36,788 nucleotides of DNA. Origin: Bacteroidota bacterium. GTDB lineage: Bacteria > Bacteroidota > Bacteroidia > Bacteroidales > VadinHA17. This document shows positions 7,246 through 15,900 of the stretch, piece by piece (positions within the stretch are counted from its first letter, which is position 1; every line of letters begins with the position of its first letter). Under the pieces are notes generated by a model, which worked only from the letters and a program-made list of their open reading frames with translations, searched no databases and was not told the DNA's origin. The position numbers were made by a program, and so were the translations under genes. The DNA is taken from the NCBI GenBank assembly GCA_029564935.1, contig JAKQPD010000412.1:1-36788 (forward strand), written 5' to 3'.

Positions 7246-7788
7246 TTACTTTTTTGTGCTCTTTGTTGTTTTTTTTGCAGATTTCTTTTCTGCAGCTGCT
7301 TTGATTTCACCTTTACCGGAAGCAGATTTCTTTTCTTTTGTTTCGGTCTTTTTTGCTGCGCTTTTCTTTGTCGCAGCTTTCTTTTCAACCGGCTTTGTCT
7401 CTTCGGCAGTTTCTTCTGAAACTACTTCAGCTTTACGGGTTACTTCTTTAGCTCTTTCTTTTCTTGGGGCATCTTTGGCACCAATATGAAGTACTTCAAT
7501 CTGGGTAAAATTCTGACGGTGTCCGTTCTTTACCCTGTAGCCTTTTTTCCTTTTTTTCTTGAAAACGATAACCTTATCGCCCCTTGCCTTATCGTCAAGA
7601 ACAGTTCCTTCAACAATGATATCCTGTACAACAGGTTCTCCGACAGTTACCTGACCGTCATTATCAAGAAGCAGGACCTTATCAAAATGAACCGTTTCAC
7701 CGGCTTTCGCTTCCAGGCGATGAACAAAAATCTTCTTACCTTCCTCAACTTTAAATTGCTGACCTGCAATTTCAACGATTGCGTACAT
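7246..7788 (-). CDS. rplU: 50S ribosomal protein L21 with a long basic C-terminal extension
   Basis: L21 binds 23S rRNA domain V near L20. Residues 1-103 are the conserved domain, with MYAIVEIAGQQFKV at the start and the signature KNGHRQNFTQIEV near 88-100. Residues 104-180 are a low-complexity extension of Lys, Ala, Glu, Thr and Ser. It resembles the tails seen on L21 in some Bacteroidota and nearly doubles the protein. Composition suggests it is disordered and could contact RNA; its function is unknown. A consensus promoter lies at 7878-7907, giving a leader of about 80 nt. That leader contains a 7-bp hairpin at 7820-7838 (TATATTT/AAATATA). Confidence 0.96.
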   Translation of the reverse strand: MYAIVEIAGQQFKVEEGKKIFVHRLEAKAGETVHFDKVLLLDNDGQVTVGEPVVQDIIVEGTVLDDKARGDKVIVFKKKRKKGYRVKNGHRQNFTQIEVLHIGAKDAPRKERAKEVTRKAEVVSEETAEETKPVEKKAATKKSAAKKTETKEKKSASGKGEIKAAAEKKSAKKTTKSTKK

Positions 7789-7877
7789 GCTTGTGTTTAT
7801 TATGTTTCTCTGTGAGGCGTATATTTGATTTAAATATAACTTCTCCGGGCCCCTGCAGATTATTCAAATTCGGACTG

Positions 7878-7907
7878 CAAAGATATACAAATTAGATTAT
7901 TTACAAA
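7878..7907 (-). promoter_or_regulatory. Bacteroidota-type promoter of rplU-rpmA
   Basis: Read on the minus strand, TTTG (7904-7907) is followed after 18 nt by TATCTTTG (7878-7885), an exact match to the two-box consensus. Transcription would start near 7871. Confidence 0.75.
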
Positions 7908-8059
7908 CCAAACAGAATAAATTTTATCTGTTCCCGCAAGTGGTGAATCAATTAAAAAAATCGGAGTAAGAATATGGATTATAAACAGATAACAATCCAC
8001 AGGTACATTTATGTTAAAAAAAAGCCTCAGGTTATCCGGACAAATACCTCTTTAATCTT

Positions 8060-8067
8060 TATATTTG
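8060..8067 (+). promoter_or_regulatory. Candidate -7 element of the nuclease-GH97-thyA-folA operon
   Basis: TATATTTG matches TAnnTTTG and lies 39 nt before the ATG at 8107. No TTTG is found at the -33 distance. The direct repeats at 8031-8040 and 8078-8087 straddle it. Confidence 0.5.
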
Positions 8068-8106
8068 TCTATGGCCAGTTATCCGGAATGAAGATAAAAT
8101 AAAAGA

Positions 8107-8703
8107 ATGAAGAGGGTCAGGTTAAAGGTTATGGGGATCTCATACAGTCAGACACAATCGGGTGCCTATGCACTGCTTTTACTTGAAGAGAACGGAGAGA
8201 GGAGGATCCCGATAATTATCGGAGGATTTGAAGCTCAGGCAATTGTTATCAAGCTTGAGAATCTTGAGCCGCCAAGACCTCTTACCCACGATCTGTTTAA
8301 GAAATTTGCCGATCAGTTCAATATAGCTGTTATTGAGGTAATGATTTATAAGCTCGAAGATGGGGTATTCTTTTCGAAACTTGTCTGCAACAATGGTGAA
8401 AAAGAATATTCGATAGACAGCAGGACATCTGATGCGGTAGCTATAGCCCTGAGGTTCGGATGTCCTATTTATATAAGCGAGGATATTCTTGAAAAGGCCC
8501 AGTTGTCAAATTCACCTTCTGACACCGATCTGGCAGCTCCCGAAGAATCCGGAACAAAAAAGAAGCAAACTTCAAAATACGGATCATACACTGATGAGGA
8601 ACTTTATAAGATGATTGATGAAGCGGTGAAAACGGAAGACTATGAAAAGGCTGCCTCAATCAGGGATGAGATCGAAAAGAGAAAAAAGAAAAAAGGGATA
8701 TAA
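8107..8703 (+). CDS. Bifunctional nuclease-domain (DUF151/BFN) protein with UvrB/UvrC motif
   Basis: This 198-residue protein carries a DUF151/BFN domain over about 1-130. Characteristic stretches are GAYALLLLEENGERRIPIIIGGFEAQAI and SIDSRTSDAVAIALRFGCPIYISEDIL. After a polar linker there is a C-terminal UVR motif (about 163-198; YKMIDEAVKTEDYEKAASIRDEIEKRKKKK), a helical hairpin used for protein contacts in UvrB, UvrC and some Clp adaptors. BFN-domain proteins were described as bifunctional nucleases in plants, and the bacterial role is not well established. It is the first gene of an apparent operon; the GH97 ATG lies 2 nt after its stop. Confidence 0.9.
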   Translation: MKRVRLKVMGISYSQTQSGAYALLLLEENGERRIPIIIGGFEAQAIVIKLENLEPPRPLTHDLFKKFADQFNIAVIEVMIYKLEDGVFFSKLVCNNGEKEYSIDSRTSDAVAIALRFGCPIYISEDILEKAQLSNSPSDTDLAAPEESGTKKKQTSKYGSYTDEELYKMIDEAVKTEDYEKAASIRDEIEKRKKKKGI

Positions 8704-8705
8704 AA

Positions 8706-10658
8706 ATGAAAAAATTATTCGTACTCTTATTAATTCTGGCAGGAGTAAGTGCTTATTCAGCACCAAAGACATATAAAGTCACCTCTCCCGACGGGAAAAT
8801 TATTGTTACAGTAAATGCAGGTACTGATATTAAATTGTCAGCCTCTTACCAGGGAAGGGAGGTTATTACATCCCTGAAAGCCGGACTGGTACAATCCACC
8901 GGTAAAACTTTCGGAGAAAATGAAACAGTCAGGAAAGCAGTATACGGTAAGATCGAACAGGTGCTGGAACCCGTTGTTCCTCAAAAACATTCAAAGATCG
9001 ATGACAGATGCAACACACTTCTGATAACTTTCAGATCGGGATTTGCAGTTAATTTCAGGGTTTATGACGACGGAATTGCATACCGGTTCGAAACTGCACT
9101 GAAGGATGATTTAATAATCAAAAATGAGATCTCCGAGATAACCTTCCCTTCAGGATCCAGATCATGGTATCCCCTTGAGGAAAGCTTTATGTCACACAAC
9201 GAAAGACAATATATTTATTCGTCGGTTGATACTTTGAAAGAAAAGCATCTTGCAAGCCTTCCGGCGCTTTTTACTGTTGATGATATAAATGTTCTTCTTA
9301 CCGAAGCCGATATACAGGATTATCCGGGTATGTGGCTCAAGGGGAACGGAGCAGGAGGACTTAAAGGCGTATTTCCACAATATCCCGAAACTGAAAGACT
9401 TAAGGGCGACCGTAATCTGTTTATCACCAAAACCAAAGATTATATTGCACAGACTAAGGGTACAAGAACTTATCCATGGAGGGCATTTGTAATAGCAGGT
9501 AATGACGCTAAGCTTGTTGAAAGCGAGCTTGTTTACAAGCTGGGAGCTCCCAATACGACCGGAAATACTGACTGGATCAAACCGGGTCAGGTAGCCTGGG
9601 ACTGGTGGAATGCTAACAATATCTATGGAGTCGACTTCAGGTCGGGGATAAATACGGCGACATATAAATATTATATTGATTTTGCGGCGAAGAATGGTAT
9701 TGAATATATTATTATTGACGATGGTTGGTATCCTCTTGGACTTACTGTCCTTAAATCAATTCCGGAGCTTGATATTCCGGAATTGTGCAGGTATGCGCAG
9801 AGTAAAAATGTCGGAGTCATCCTTTGGGTGGTATGGAATCTGTTCTGGGATGAGATGGATGATGCAGTTGCTCTTTATGAGAAATGGGGAGTCAAAGGGG
9901 TAAAGGTCGATTTCATGCAGAGAGATGATCAGAAAGTGGTCAATTTTTATCATGAAGCTGCACGGAAAACCTTTGAACATCATCTGCTGATAGATTTTCA
10001 TGGATCCTACAAGCCTGACGGATTGATAAGGACATGGCCAAATGCCATTACAAGGGAAGGTGTTATGGGGATGGAAAACAACAAGTGGAGCAGGAATATT
10101 ACTCCCGACCATGAACTTACACTGCCTTTTACAAGGATGGTTGCCGGCCCTATGGATTTCACACCGGGTGCAATGATAAATATGGAGAAGGCTAATTTCA
10201 CTCCTGTATTTACACGTCCGTCAAGTCAGGGTACGAGAGTTCACCAGATGGCCCTTTATGTACTTTATGAGAGCCCGCTGCAGATGCTTTCCGATTCTCC
10301 TTCCAACTATATGAAAGAGCAGGAGTGTACAGATTTCCTTGTAAATATCCCGGTTGTATGGGATGATCTCAAAGTGCTGGAGGCTAAAATAGCTGATTAT
10401 CTTCTGCTTGCAAGAAGATCGGGGAATGACTGGTTCGTTGGGGCACTGACCGACTGGAATGCCAGGGAAATGGTTCTCGATTTATCTTTTCTTCCGGCAG
10501 GGGAGTTCGTAATTGAAATATTTCAGGACGGGATCAACGCCGACAAGCACGCACAGGATTATAAGCATCTGAAAAAGAATGTAAAACAGGGGGAAAAGCT
10601 GAAGATAAATCTTGCTCCGGGCGGAGGATGGGTGGCAAGAATCTCTCCTGTTAAGTAA
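8706..10658 (+). CDS. Glycoside hydrolase family 97 enzyme, secreted
   Basis: A 650-residue GH97 enzyme with an N-terminal signal peptide ([19 protein letters not shown]), so probably periplasmic. GH97 comprises inverting alpha-glucosidases such as SusB and retaining alpha-galactosidases. Visible domains are an N-terminal beta-sandwich (about 25-280), a (beta/alpha)8 barrel (about 285-560; [41 protein letters not shown]) and a C-terminal beta-sheet domain. Asp402 in KVDFM lies where retaining GH97 members carry their nucleophile. Acidic residues in TREGVMGME are further active-site candidates. That leans towards the retaining type but needs an alignment. No susC/susD genes are nearby. The gene sits instead inside an operon with thyA and folA. 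Confidence 0.93.
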   Translation: MKKLFVLLLILAGVSAYSAPKTYKVTSPDGKIIVTVNAGTDIKLSASYQGREVITSLKAGLVQSTGKTFGENETVRKAVYGKIEQVLEPVVPQKHSKIDDRCNTLLITFRSGFAVNFRVYDDGIAYRFETALKDDLIIKNEISEITFPSGSRSWYPLEESFMSHNERQYIYSSVDTLKEKHLASLPALFTVDDINVLLTEADIQDYPGMWLKGNGAGGLKGVFPQYPETERLKGDRNLFITKTKDYIAQTKGTRTYPWRAFVIAGNDAKLVESELVYKLGAPNTTGNTDWIKPGQVAWDWWNANNIYGVDFRSGINTATYKYYIDFAAKNGIEYIIIDDGWYPLGLTVLKSIPELDIPELCRYAQSKNVGVILWVVWNLFWDEMDDAVALYEKWGVKGVKVDFMQRDDQKVVNFYHEAARKTFEHHLLIDFHGSYKPDGLIRTWPNAITREGVMGMENNKWSRNITPDHELTLPFTRMVAGPMDFTPGAMINMEKANFTPVFTRPSSQGTRVHQMALYVLYESPLQMLSDSPSNYMKEQECTDFLVNIPVVWDDLKVLEAKIADYLLLARRSGNDWFVGALTDWNAREMVLDLSFLPAGEFVIEIFQDGINADKHAQDYKHLKKNVKQGEKLKINLAPGGGWVARISPVK

Positions 10659-10672
10659 AGAAACATAAGAGG

Positions 10673-11467
10673 ATGAAGCAATATCTTGAACTTCTTGATC
10701 ATGTTCTTAAGCACGGGATTGAAAAACATGACAGGACCGGTACCGGGACCATAAGTGTTTTCGGTTACCAGATGCGGTTTGATCTGGAGGAGGGATTTCC
10801 AGTGCTGACAACCAAAAAGCTTCATCTGAAATCGATAATCCATGAGCTTCTGTGGTTCATTTCCGGGGATACAAATATTAAGTATCTGCAGGATAACGGA
10901 GTAAGGATATGGAATGAATGGGCAGATGCGGATGGGAACCTCGGGCCGGTTTATGGTTATCAGTGGCGTTCGTGGCCTGCAGCTGACGGAAGGAAGATAG
11001 ACCAGCTTACTGAGGTAATAAATAACATAAAAAAATCACCCGATTCCCGTCGTCTGATAGTCAGCGCCTGGAATGTAGGCGAAATACACAAGATGGCCTT
11101 GCCCCCCTGTCATGTATTGTTCCAGTTCTATGTTGCCGGAGGCAGACTGTCATGCCAGCTGTATCAACGCAGCTGTGATATCTTCCTGGGAGTCCCGTTC
11201 AACATAGCATCTTATTCCATGCTGACAATGATGATAGCCCGGGTAACCGGCCTTGTTCCCGGCGAATTCATTCATACCCTCGGAGATGCACATATTTATC
11301 TGAATCATATCGATCAGGTCAGACTACAACTGACCAGGGAACCATACCCCCTGCCCCGGATGGAAATAAATCCATCGGTAAAGGATATAACCGGATTCAG
11401 ATTCGAAGATTTTAAACTGACGGATTATGTCGCCCATCCGGCTATCAAAGGCGAAATATCCGTATGA
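10673..11467 (+). CDS. thyA: Thymidylate synthase ThyA
   Basis: ThyA methylates dUMP to dTMP using methylenetetrahydrofolate and releases dihydrofolate. The 264-residue length equals that of E. coli ThyA. Nucleophile Cys146 lies in [11 protein letters not shown]. Other conserved elements are [44 protein letters not shown] and the C-terminal [10 protein letters not shown]. Its stop overlaps the folA start by 4 nt (ATGA), which suggests translational coupling with the enzyme that recycles its dihydrofolate. It follows GH97 by 14 nt. Confidence 0.98.
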   Translation: MKQYLELLDHVLKHGIEKHDRTGTGTISVFGYQMRFDLEEGFPVLTTKKLHLKSIIHELLWFISGDTNIKYLQDNGVRIWNEWADADGNLGPVYGYQWRSWPAADGRKIDQLTEVINNIKKSPDSRRLIVSAWNVGEIHKMALPPCHVLFQFYVAGGRLSCQLYQRSCDIFLGVPFNIASYSMLTMMIARVTGLVPGEFIHTLGDAHIYLNHIDQVRLQLTREPYPLPRMEINPSVKDITGFRFEDFKLTDYVAHPAIKGEISV

Positions 11468-11970
11468 ATTCAAATTCAATGATCTCAATAATTGCTGCTG
11501 TTTCGGAAGATTTTGGAATAGGTAAGAACAATGATCTCCTCTGGAATATCCCGGAAGATCTCAGAAGATTTAAGAAACTGACCTGGGGAAAAACTGTTAT
11601 TATGGGCAGGAAAACATGGGAATCATTACCCGGGAAACCGCTTCCCGGAAGGAAAAATATTGTTATCACCGATGTCCAGGGGGAAACCATACCGGATGCA
11701 GTGACAGCTTATTCGATTGGTGATGCACTTGGCAAATGCAAAGAAGAAGAGGATATTTTCATAATCGGAGGAGGAAGCATTTACAGGCAATTCATGCCGC
11801 TTGCCGACCGTCTCTATATAACTCATGTCCACAAATCTGTTCCGGCGGATATCTATTTTCCTGAAATTGATCCGGATAAGTGGGAAATAATTGAAAAAGA
11901 CGATTCCGGGGCCAACAAAATTGATTCTGTTCCGTATACCTATATCATTTACGAGAGGGAAAAAGGGTAA
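11464..11970 (+). CDS. folA: Dihydrofolate reductase
   Basis: FolA reduces dihydrofolate to tetrahydrofolate with NADPH. The 168 residues include the N-terminal [31 protein letters not shown], where Asp32 corresponds to the catalytic Asp27 of the E. coli enzyme. They also include the NADPH-binding [24 protein letters not shown] and [13 protein letters not shown]. The start overlapping thyA (ATGA) is used. A second Met at residue 6 is possible, but the overlap favours the first. A strong terminator lies about 150 nt downstream. Confidence 0.97.
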   Translation: MNSNSMISIIAAVSEDFGIGKNNDLLWNIPEDLRRFKKLTWGKTVIMGRKTWESLPGKPLPGRKNIVITDVQGETIPDAVTAYSIGDALGKCKEEEDIFIIGGGSIYRQFMPLADRLYITHVHKSVPADIYFPEIDPDKWEIIEKDDSGANKIDSVPYTYIIYEREKG

Positions 11971-12118
11971 GATTATACCTTTTAGTCCGCATATTATCTG
12001 AATGACAGAAAAACGGGAAATAGGAAAATTTACAGGTTTTTATAAAGAACTATTAATGGAATGATTGCGTCTTAAGCAGTCATTGTTGGTTTCTGATTTA
12101 AAATATTGTGTGGAAAAA

Positions 12119-12153
12119 CCAGGGGCGTTGAATTCATCGCCCCTGTATTTTTA
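12119..12153 (+). terminator. Terminator after folA, probably bidirectional
   Basis: CAGGGGCG (12120-12127) pairs perfectly with CGCCCCTG (12138-12145) over a 10-nt loop, and tatttttat follows. Five As at 12114-12118 supply a T run on the minus strand, so it could also end clpX transcripts. Confidence 0.8.
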
Positions 12154-12159
12154 TCGACG

Positions 12160-12187
12160 GTAGGGCTACGCCATGGCGTGGCCCTAC
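12160..12187. repeat. 28-bp near-perfect palindrome
   Basis: GTAGGGC (12160-12166) and GCCCTAC (12181-12187) flank a self-complementary core tacgccatggcgtg, with a single T/G mispair. It lies between folA and clpX and resembles the GTAGGG-type intergenic palindromes of many MAGs. It may add to termination. Confidence 0.6.
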
Positions 12188-12225
12188 GTGTATGCGGGGC
12201 CCTTTTTATTTCATAGCCCTCCTTA

Positions 12226-13443
12226 TCATGATACCTTCAGAATCTTAAGATCTATTTTTGCGAGCCTGTGGCTTGCATATTCGGTTGTAATTATCAGCTC
12301 GTCTTTTCCCTGTGAAGGCATTTCATACATTGCATCAAGCATTATAGCTTCGCAGATCGACCTGAGACCTCTTGCTCCCAGCTTGAATTCGACAGCCTTA
12401 TCGACAATGAAATCGAGTACCCCGTCGCCGAATGTAAGATCGATATTATCCATCTTGAAAAGCTTGACATATTGCTTTACAAGGGCATTTTTCGGTTCGG
12501 TTAGTATCGCCCTGAGAGCTTTTCTGTCGAGAGGATCGAGATGTGTCACAACGGGAAGCCTTCCGATGATCTCAGGGATCATCCCAAATGCCCGGAGGTC
12601 CTGGGGGGCTATATATTTCAGGAGATTGTCCTTGTCGACTTTTTCCCTGATCTTTGAAGCGCCGTAGCCTATTATCTGGGTATTGAGCCTGTTTGCTATT
12701 TTCTTTTCAATGCCCACGAAGGCACCACCGCAGATGAAAAGGATATTCTTGGTATCGACGGGGATCATTTTCTGCTCGGGATGTTTCCTTCCTCCCTGGG
12801 GAGGGACATTCACTATTGAACCTTCGAGAAGCTTCAGCAGGCCCTGCTGAACTCCTTCCCCTGAAACATCGCGGGTTATCGAAGGATTATCACCCTCTTT
12901 CCTTGCGATCTTGTCGATCTCATCAATGAAAACTATTCCCTTTTCTGCTGCTTTTACATCATAATCAGCATTCTGGAGCAGACGTGTAAGCAGACTTTCT
13001 ATATCCTCGCCGACATATCCGGCTTCTGTAAGGACTGTTGCATCAACAATTGTAAAAGGGACATGAAGCATTCTGGCTACGGTCCTTGCAAGAAGTGTTT
13101 TACCTGTACCGGTTTCACCGACAAGGATAATATTTGATTTCTCAATTTCAACCTCATCGGCTTCAGCCTTCTGCATCAGTCGCTTATAATGGTTATAAAC
13201 CGCAACTGATATGACCTTTTTGGCCATATCCTGGCCAATTACATACTGATCGAGGAAATGTTTTATTTCTGCCGGTTTAAGAAGATTTACGGTGTCGAAT
13301 TTAGTACTCTTCTTTGAACCTAGTTCCTCATTCATTATGCTGTATGCCTGCTCGATACAATGGTCGCAGATATGACCCTCGAGGCCGGCAATCAGAATAT
13401 TGGCATCTTTTTTAGATCGGCCGCAGAATGAACATTTATCCAT
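12226..13443 (-). CDS. clpX: ATP-dependent Clp protease ATP-binding subunit ClpX
   Basis: ClpX is the AAA+ unfoldase that recognises tagged substrates and feeds them to ClpP. The 405 residues begin with the C4 zinc-binding domain (Cys4, Cys7, Cys26, Cys29). The Walker A is GETGTGKT, the Walker B IVFIDEIDKI, and the pore loop lies in VGEDIESLLTRLL. The C-terminal sensor 2 region is GARGLRSICEAIM. The ClpP-binding IGF-type loop reads IGY here (QIIGYGASKI). It starts 5 nt after clpP and belongs to the tig-clpP-clpX order conserved in many bacteria. Confidence 0.98.
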   Translation of the reverse strand: MDKCSFCGRSKKDANILIAGLEGHICDHCIEQAYSIMNEELGSKKSTKFDTVNLLKPAEIKHFLDQYVIGQDMAKKVISVAVYNHYKRLMQKAEADEVEIEKSNIILVGETGTGKTLLARTVARMLHVPFTIVDATVLTEAGYVGEDIESLLTRLLQNADYDVKAAEKGIVFIDEIDKIARKEGDNPSITRDVSGEGVQQGLLKLLEGSIVNVPPQGGRKHPEQKMIPVDTKNILFICGGAFVGIEKKIANRLNTQIIGYGASKIREKVDKDNLLKYIAPQDLRAFGMIPEIIGRLPVVTHLDPLDRKALRAILTEPKNALVKQYVKLFKMDNIDLTFGDGVLDFIVDKAVEFKLGARGLRSICEAIMLDAMYEMPSQGKDELIITTEYASHRLAKIDLKILKVS

Positions 13444-13448
13444 CTTGT

Positions 13449-14126
13449 TTATTGTTCGTTTTTCTGGAGGATCTCATCGATCATCCCGTATTCCTTTGCT
13501 TCAAAGGAAGTCATCCAGTGATCCCTGTCGGCATCCTTAGCTACTTTTTCAACAGAATTGCCTGTATGCAGGGCTATAATTTCATAGAGCTCGTTTTTGA
13601 TCTTCAGTATCTCGCGTGCCTGTATTTCTATATCTGAAGCCTGGCCTTCAAAACCGCCCATCGGCTGGTGGATCATAATTCTTGAGTGTTTCAATGCAGA
13701 CCTCTTGCCTTTTTTTCCTGCTGTCAGCAACACTGCACCCATCGAAGCAGCCATACCGGTACAGATCGTCGCCACATCGGCTGAAATATACTGTATGGTG
13801 TCATATATTCCCAGTCCTGCATGTACATGCCCGCCGGGAGTATTGAAATAGATCTGAATATCTTTACCCGGATCTGAAGAATCGAGATAAAGCAGCTGAG
13901 CCTGGATAATATTGGCTACATCATCATCGATAGGAAGGCCAAGGAAGATTATCCTGTCCATCATAAGACGCGAAAACACGTCCATCGAAGCAACATTCAG
14001 CTGTCTCTCCTCAATGATTGTAGGAGATATATAACTTCCGTAGATAGATGATAAGCGGTGAAGCTTTAAACTGCCGATACCGAACTTACTCCTGGCATAT
14101 TTTGCGAAATCGTCTGTATTGCTCAT
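13449..14126 (-). CDS. clpP: ATP-dependent Clp protease proteolytic subunit ClpP
   Basis: ClpP is the serine peptidase of the ClpXP complex. The triad is complete: Ser128 in TGMAASMGAVLL, His153 in SRIMIHQPMGG, and Asp202 in DRDHW. At 225 residues it carries an N-terminal stretch of about 35 residues before IIEERQLNV that is longer than the E. coli propeptide. A -7 element lies 24 nt upstream (14151-14158), so clpP-clpX may have its own promoter in addition to read-through from tig. Confidence 0.98.
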   Translation of the reverse strand: MSNTDDFAKYARSKFGIGSLKLHRLSSIYGSYISPTIIEERQLNVASMDVFSRLMMDRIIFLGLPIDDDVANIIQAQLLYLDSSDPGKDIQIYFNTPGGHVHAGLGIYDTIQYISADVATICTGMAASMGAVLLTAGKKGKRSALKHSRIMIHQPMGGFEGQASDIEIQAREILKIKNELYEIIALHTGNSVEKVAKDADRDHWMTSFEAKEYGMIDEILQKNEQ

Positions 14127-14150
14127 TATTGTTCAATTTTAATAGGATAA

Positions 14151-14158
14151 CAAAGATA
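14151..14158 (-). promoter_or_regulatory. Candidate -7 element of clpP-clpX
   Basis: TATCTTTG on the minus strand matches TAnnTTTG. The only nearby minus-strand TTTG (14186-14189) is 27 nt away, which is too far for the usual spacing. Confidence 0.45.
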
Positions 14159-14188
14159 TAAAGATTAATTCTAACTTCCATTATTCAA

Positions 14189-14278
14189 ATCCTTTGTGTA
14201 TCCTTTGAGCGCCTTTGTGGTTAAATTTTTTTTACCACTAAGGGGCACAAAGGCTATCACAAAGTAACACAAAGGAAT
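14189..14278. repeat. CCTTTGTG/CACAAAGG inverted-repeat element
   Basis: The left arm (14189-14225) has several CTTTGTG/CTTTGAG units ending in gtggttaaa. The right arm (14232-14278) begins ttaccac and carries CACAAAGG units in reverse complement. The arms pair imperfectly around a T-rich centre. It occupies the tig-clpP spacer and resembles a repeat type common in environmental bacterial genomes. Confidence 0.65.
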
Positions 14279-14329
14279 ATAGTAAGTTAACATTATTTAT
14301 AAATTAAGCGGACTAAATATTAGTATGAA

Positions 14330-15682
14330 TTATTTCTCAAATAACTTATTGAATTCTTCAACTGTCAGACTTTTATTTTCGACTTTCACAGTTTCTTTAA
14401 GGTTTTCGAGGACTTTATCTTCCAGTATCTTATCTGCAATTCTTTTTGCATCGTCCTCTCTTTTAAGGGTTTCTTTGGCATAGTTGGTTATCTGTTCGTC
14501 GTTAGCGTAATAAAGTCCGTATTGCCTGAACTGGAACCTGGTTATATTTTCAGCTTCCTTAACCAGTTCTTCCTCAGTAAGCTTTATACCGGCATTCTTA
14601 GCCACTTTATTCTTGATAAGCTGCCATTTAAGATCTTCCCTGAATTTATCAAATTCCTTTTCGATCTCTTCGGAAGTGGTTTTTTCATTCACTCTCAGGA
14701 GCCATTTTTTAAGGAATTCTTCAGGAAGGGGGAATTCAGTTTTTTCCAGAGCCAGCCGGCGGATATCCTGCATAAGCTTGTAGTTACTTTCCCGTGAAAG
14801 GTTTGCGGAAATCTCCTCCTCTATCTTTTTCATGAACTCTTCCGATGTGGAAATAACACCCTCGCCATAGATCCGGTCATAAAGATCAGGACCTTCCTCG
14901 GCAGGGAAAAAACGTGATATCTCTTTGATAGTGAACCTGAAATTACCATCAAGGTTTTCACAATCTTTGGTTTCCTTCTTTACTAAACCGGCAATTTCGG
15001 CAGTATTCGGGAAAGCCTTACGGATATCGAAGTCGATTAAATCATTTTCCTTTTTCCCGATGAAAGTCTTCTTTATTTCTTCGTCCTTTATTATATCGAC
15101 AGCCAGGGTGGTCTCTTCGGCGCTGATACCATCGGGTATTACCTCCCCGGTTTCATTTATTGCCTCTATTTTCCCTTTCAGGATATCTTTTTCTTCGGAT
15201 ATGCCGGCATTTCTGAACTCGCCGTAACGGCGGGTATAACTGCTGACATAATCGTTTTTCATTTTGTCGTCAATTATGATCTCATGATAGATAACCTTAT
15301 TTTTCTGGCTAAGGTCCAGTTCGAAAACAGGAGCAAGGCCCAGCTCGAATGAGAAAGTAAGATCATCACTGTTTTCAAAGTCAATTTTCTCATTCTGATC
15401 AATTATCGGGAGAGGGTCGCCAAGTATTTCTATTTTCTCGTCGGTAAGATATTTATGAACGTTTTCCGAGACCATTTTATTTATTTCATCCACCTTTACA
15501 GCGGTGCCGTACATTTTCCTGATCAGTCCTATCGGCACCATACCGGGTCTGAATCCCTTGATATTTGCCTTTTTACGATAATCTTTCAAAACTGTTTCAA
15601 CTTTTCCTTCATAATCGGCTTTTCCTAACCTGATCGTAATGACAGCATTGAGGTCGTCTCTGTTTTCTCTGGAGATATCCAT
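14330..15682 (-). CDS. tig: Trigger factor (ribosome-associated chaperone)
   Basis: Trigger factor binds the ribosome at the tunnel exit and shields nascent chains. The 450-residue protein has the N-terminal ribosome-binding domain (1-115) with the signature KGFRPGMVPIGLIRKMYG near 38-56. A diverged FKBP-like region follows (about 150-260), then the long helical C-terminal chaperone domain. Sequence conservation is lower than for its neighbours, as usual for Bacteroidota trigger factors. It lies upstream of clpP-clpX, separated by a repeat element. The tRNA-Leu terminator ends just 28 nt before its ATG. A weak promoter (TTTG, 19 nt, TATAATTC) overlapping that terminator could serve it. Confidence 0.93.
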   Translation of the reverse strand: MDISRENRDDLNAVITIRLGKADYEGKVETVLKDYRKKANIKGFRPGMVPIGLIRKMYGTAVKVDEINKMVSENVHKYLTDEKIEILGDPLPIIDQNEKIDFENSDDLTFSFELGLAPVFELDLSQKNKVIYHEIIIDDKMKNDYVSSYTRRYGEFRNAGISEEKDILKGKIEAINETGEVIPDGISAEETTLAVDIIKDEEIKKTFIGKKENDLIDFDIRKAFPNTAEIAGLVKKETKDCENLDGNFRFTIKEISRFFPAEEGPDLYDRIYGEGVISTSEEFMKKIEEEISANLSRESNYKLMQDIRRLALEKTEFPLPEEFLKKWLLRVNEKTTSEEIEKEFDKFREDLKWQLIKNKVAKNAGIKLTEEELVKEAENITRFQFRQYGLYYANDEQITNYAKETLKREDDAKRIADKILEDKVLENLKETVKVENKSLTVEEFNKLFEK

Positions 15683-15710
15683 CTTTGGTTATTGAATTAT
15701 ATTTTCATTT

Positions 15711-15754
15711 AAAAAACCGCCAAAACGCACATTATCAGAGGTTGAAGGCGGTTT
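15711..15754 (-). terminator. Terminator after tRNA-Leu
   Basis: On the minus strand AAACCGCC (15747-15754) pairs with GGCGGTTT (15714-15721) and runs into a T tract (15711-15716). The loop is about 25 nt. It lies 28 nt upstream of the tig ATG. Confidence 0.7.
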
Positions 15755-15764
15755 GTCTGTTTTG

Positions 15765-15847
15765 TGCGGATGAAGGGACTCGAACCCCCACGTCATTATG
15801 ACACAAGATCCTAAGTCTTGCTCGGCTACCAATTACGACACATCCGC
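15765..15847 (-). tRNA. tRNA-Leu (anticodon UAG)
   Basis: On the minus strand the acceptor arms GCGGATG and CATCCGC pair fully. The anticodon stem CAAGA/TCTTG encloses the loop CTTAGGA, giving anticodon TAG. The long variable arm (GTCA, taa, TGAC) marks a class II tRNA. The T arm holds GTTCGAGTC. Together these identify tRNA-Leu reading CUN codons. The 3' CCA is not encoded (the sequence continues ACAAAA). The gene has its own promoter and terminator. Confidence 0.95.
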
Positions 15848-15860
15848 GAAAAAATCCCCG

Positions 15861-15891
15861 CAAAAGTACTATAAATTAGCTTAAAAACAAA
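15861..15891 (-). promoter_or_regulatory. Bacteroidota-type promoter of tRNA-Leu
   Basis: On the minus strand TTTG (15888-15891) and TACTTTTG (15861-15868) are spaced by 19 nt, an exact match. The tRNA 5' end lies 13 nt downstream. Confidence 0.8.
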
Positions 15892-15900
15892 CGGGAATAT

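Larger units (their letters stand above)
7789..8106. other. Divergent regulatory spacer between rplU and the nuclease operon
   Basis: This 318-bp A+T-rich spacer holds no gene. It contains the rplU promoter (7878-7907, minus), the rplU leader with a hairpin at 7820-7838, and on the plus side a -7 element (8060-8067) flanked by two copies of gttatccgga (8031-8040 and 8078-8087). The part from about 7910 to 8030 shows nothing recognisable. Confidence 0.6.
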
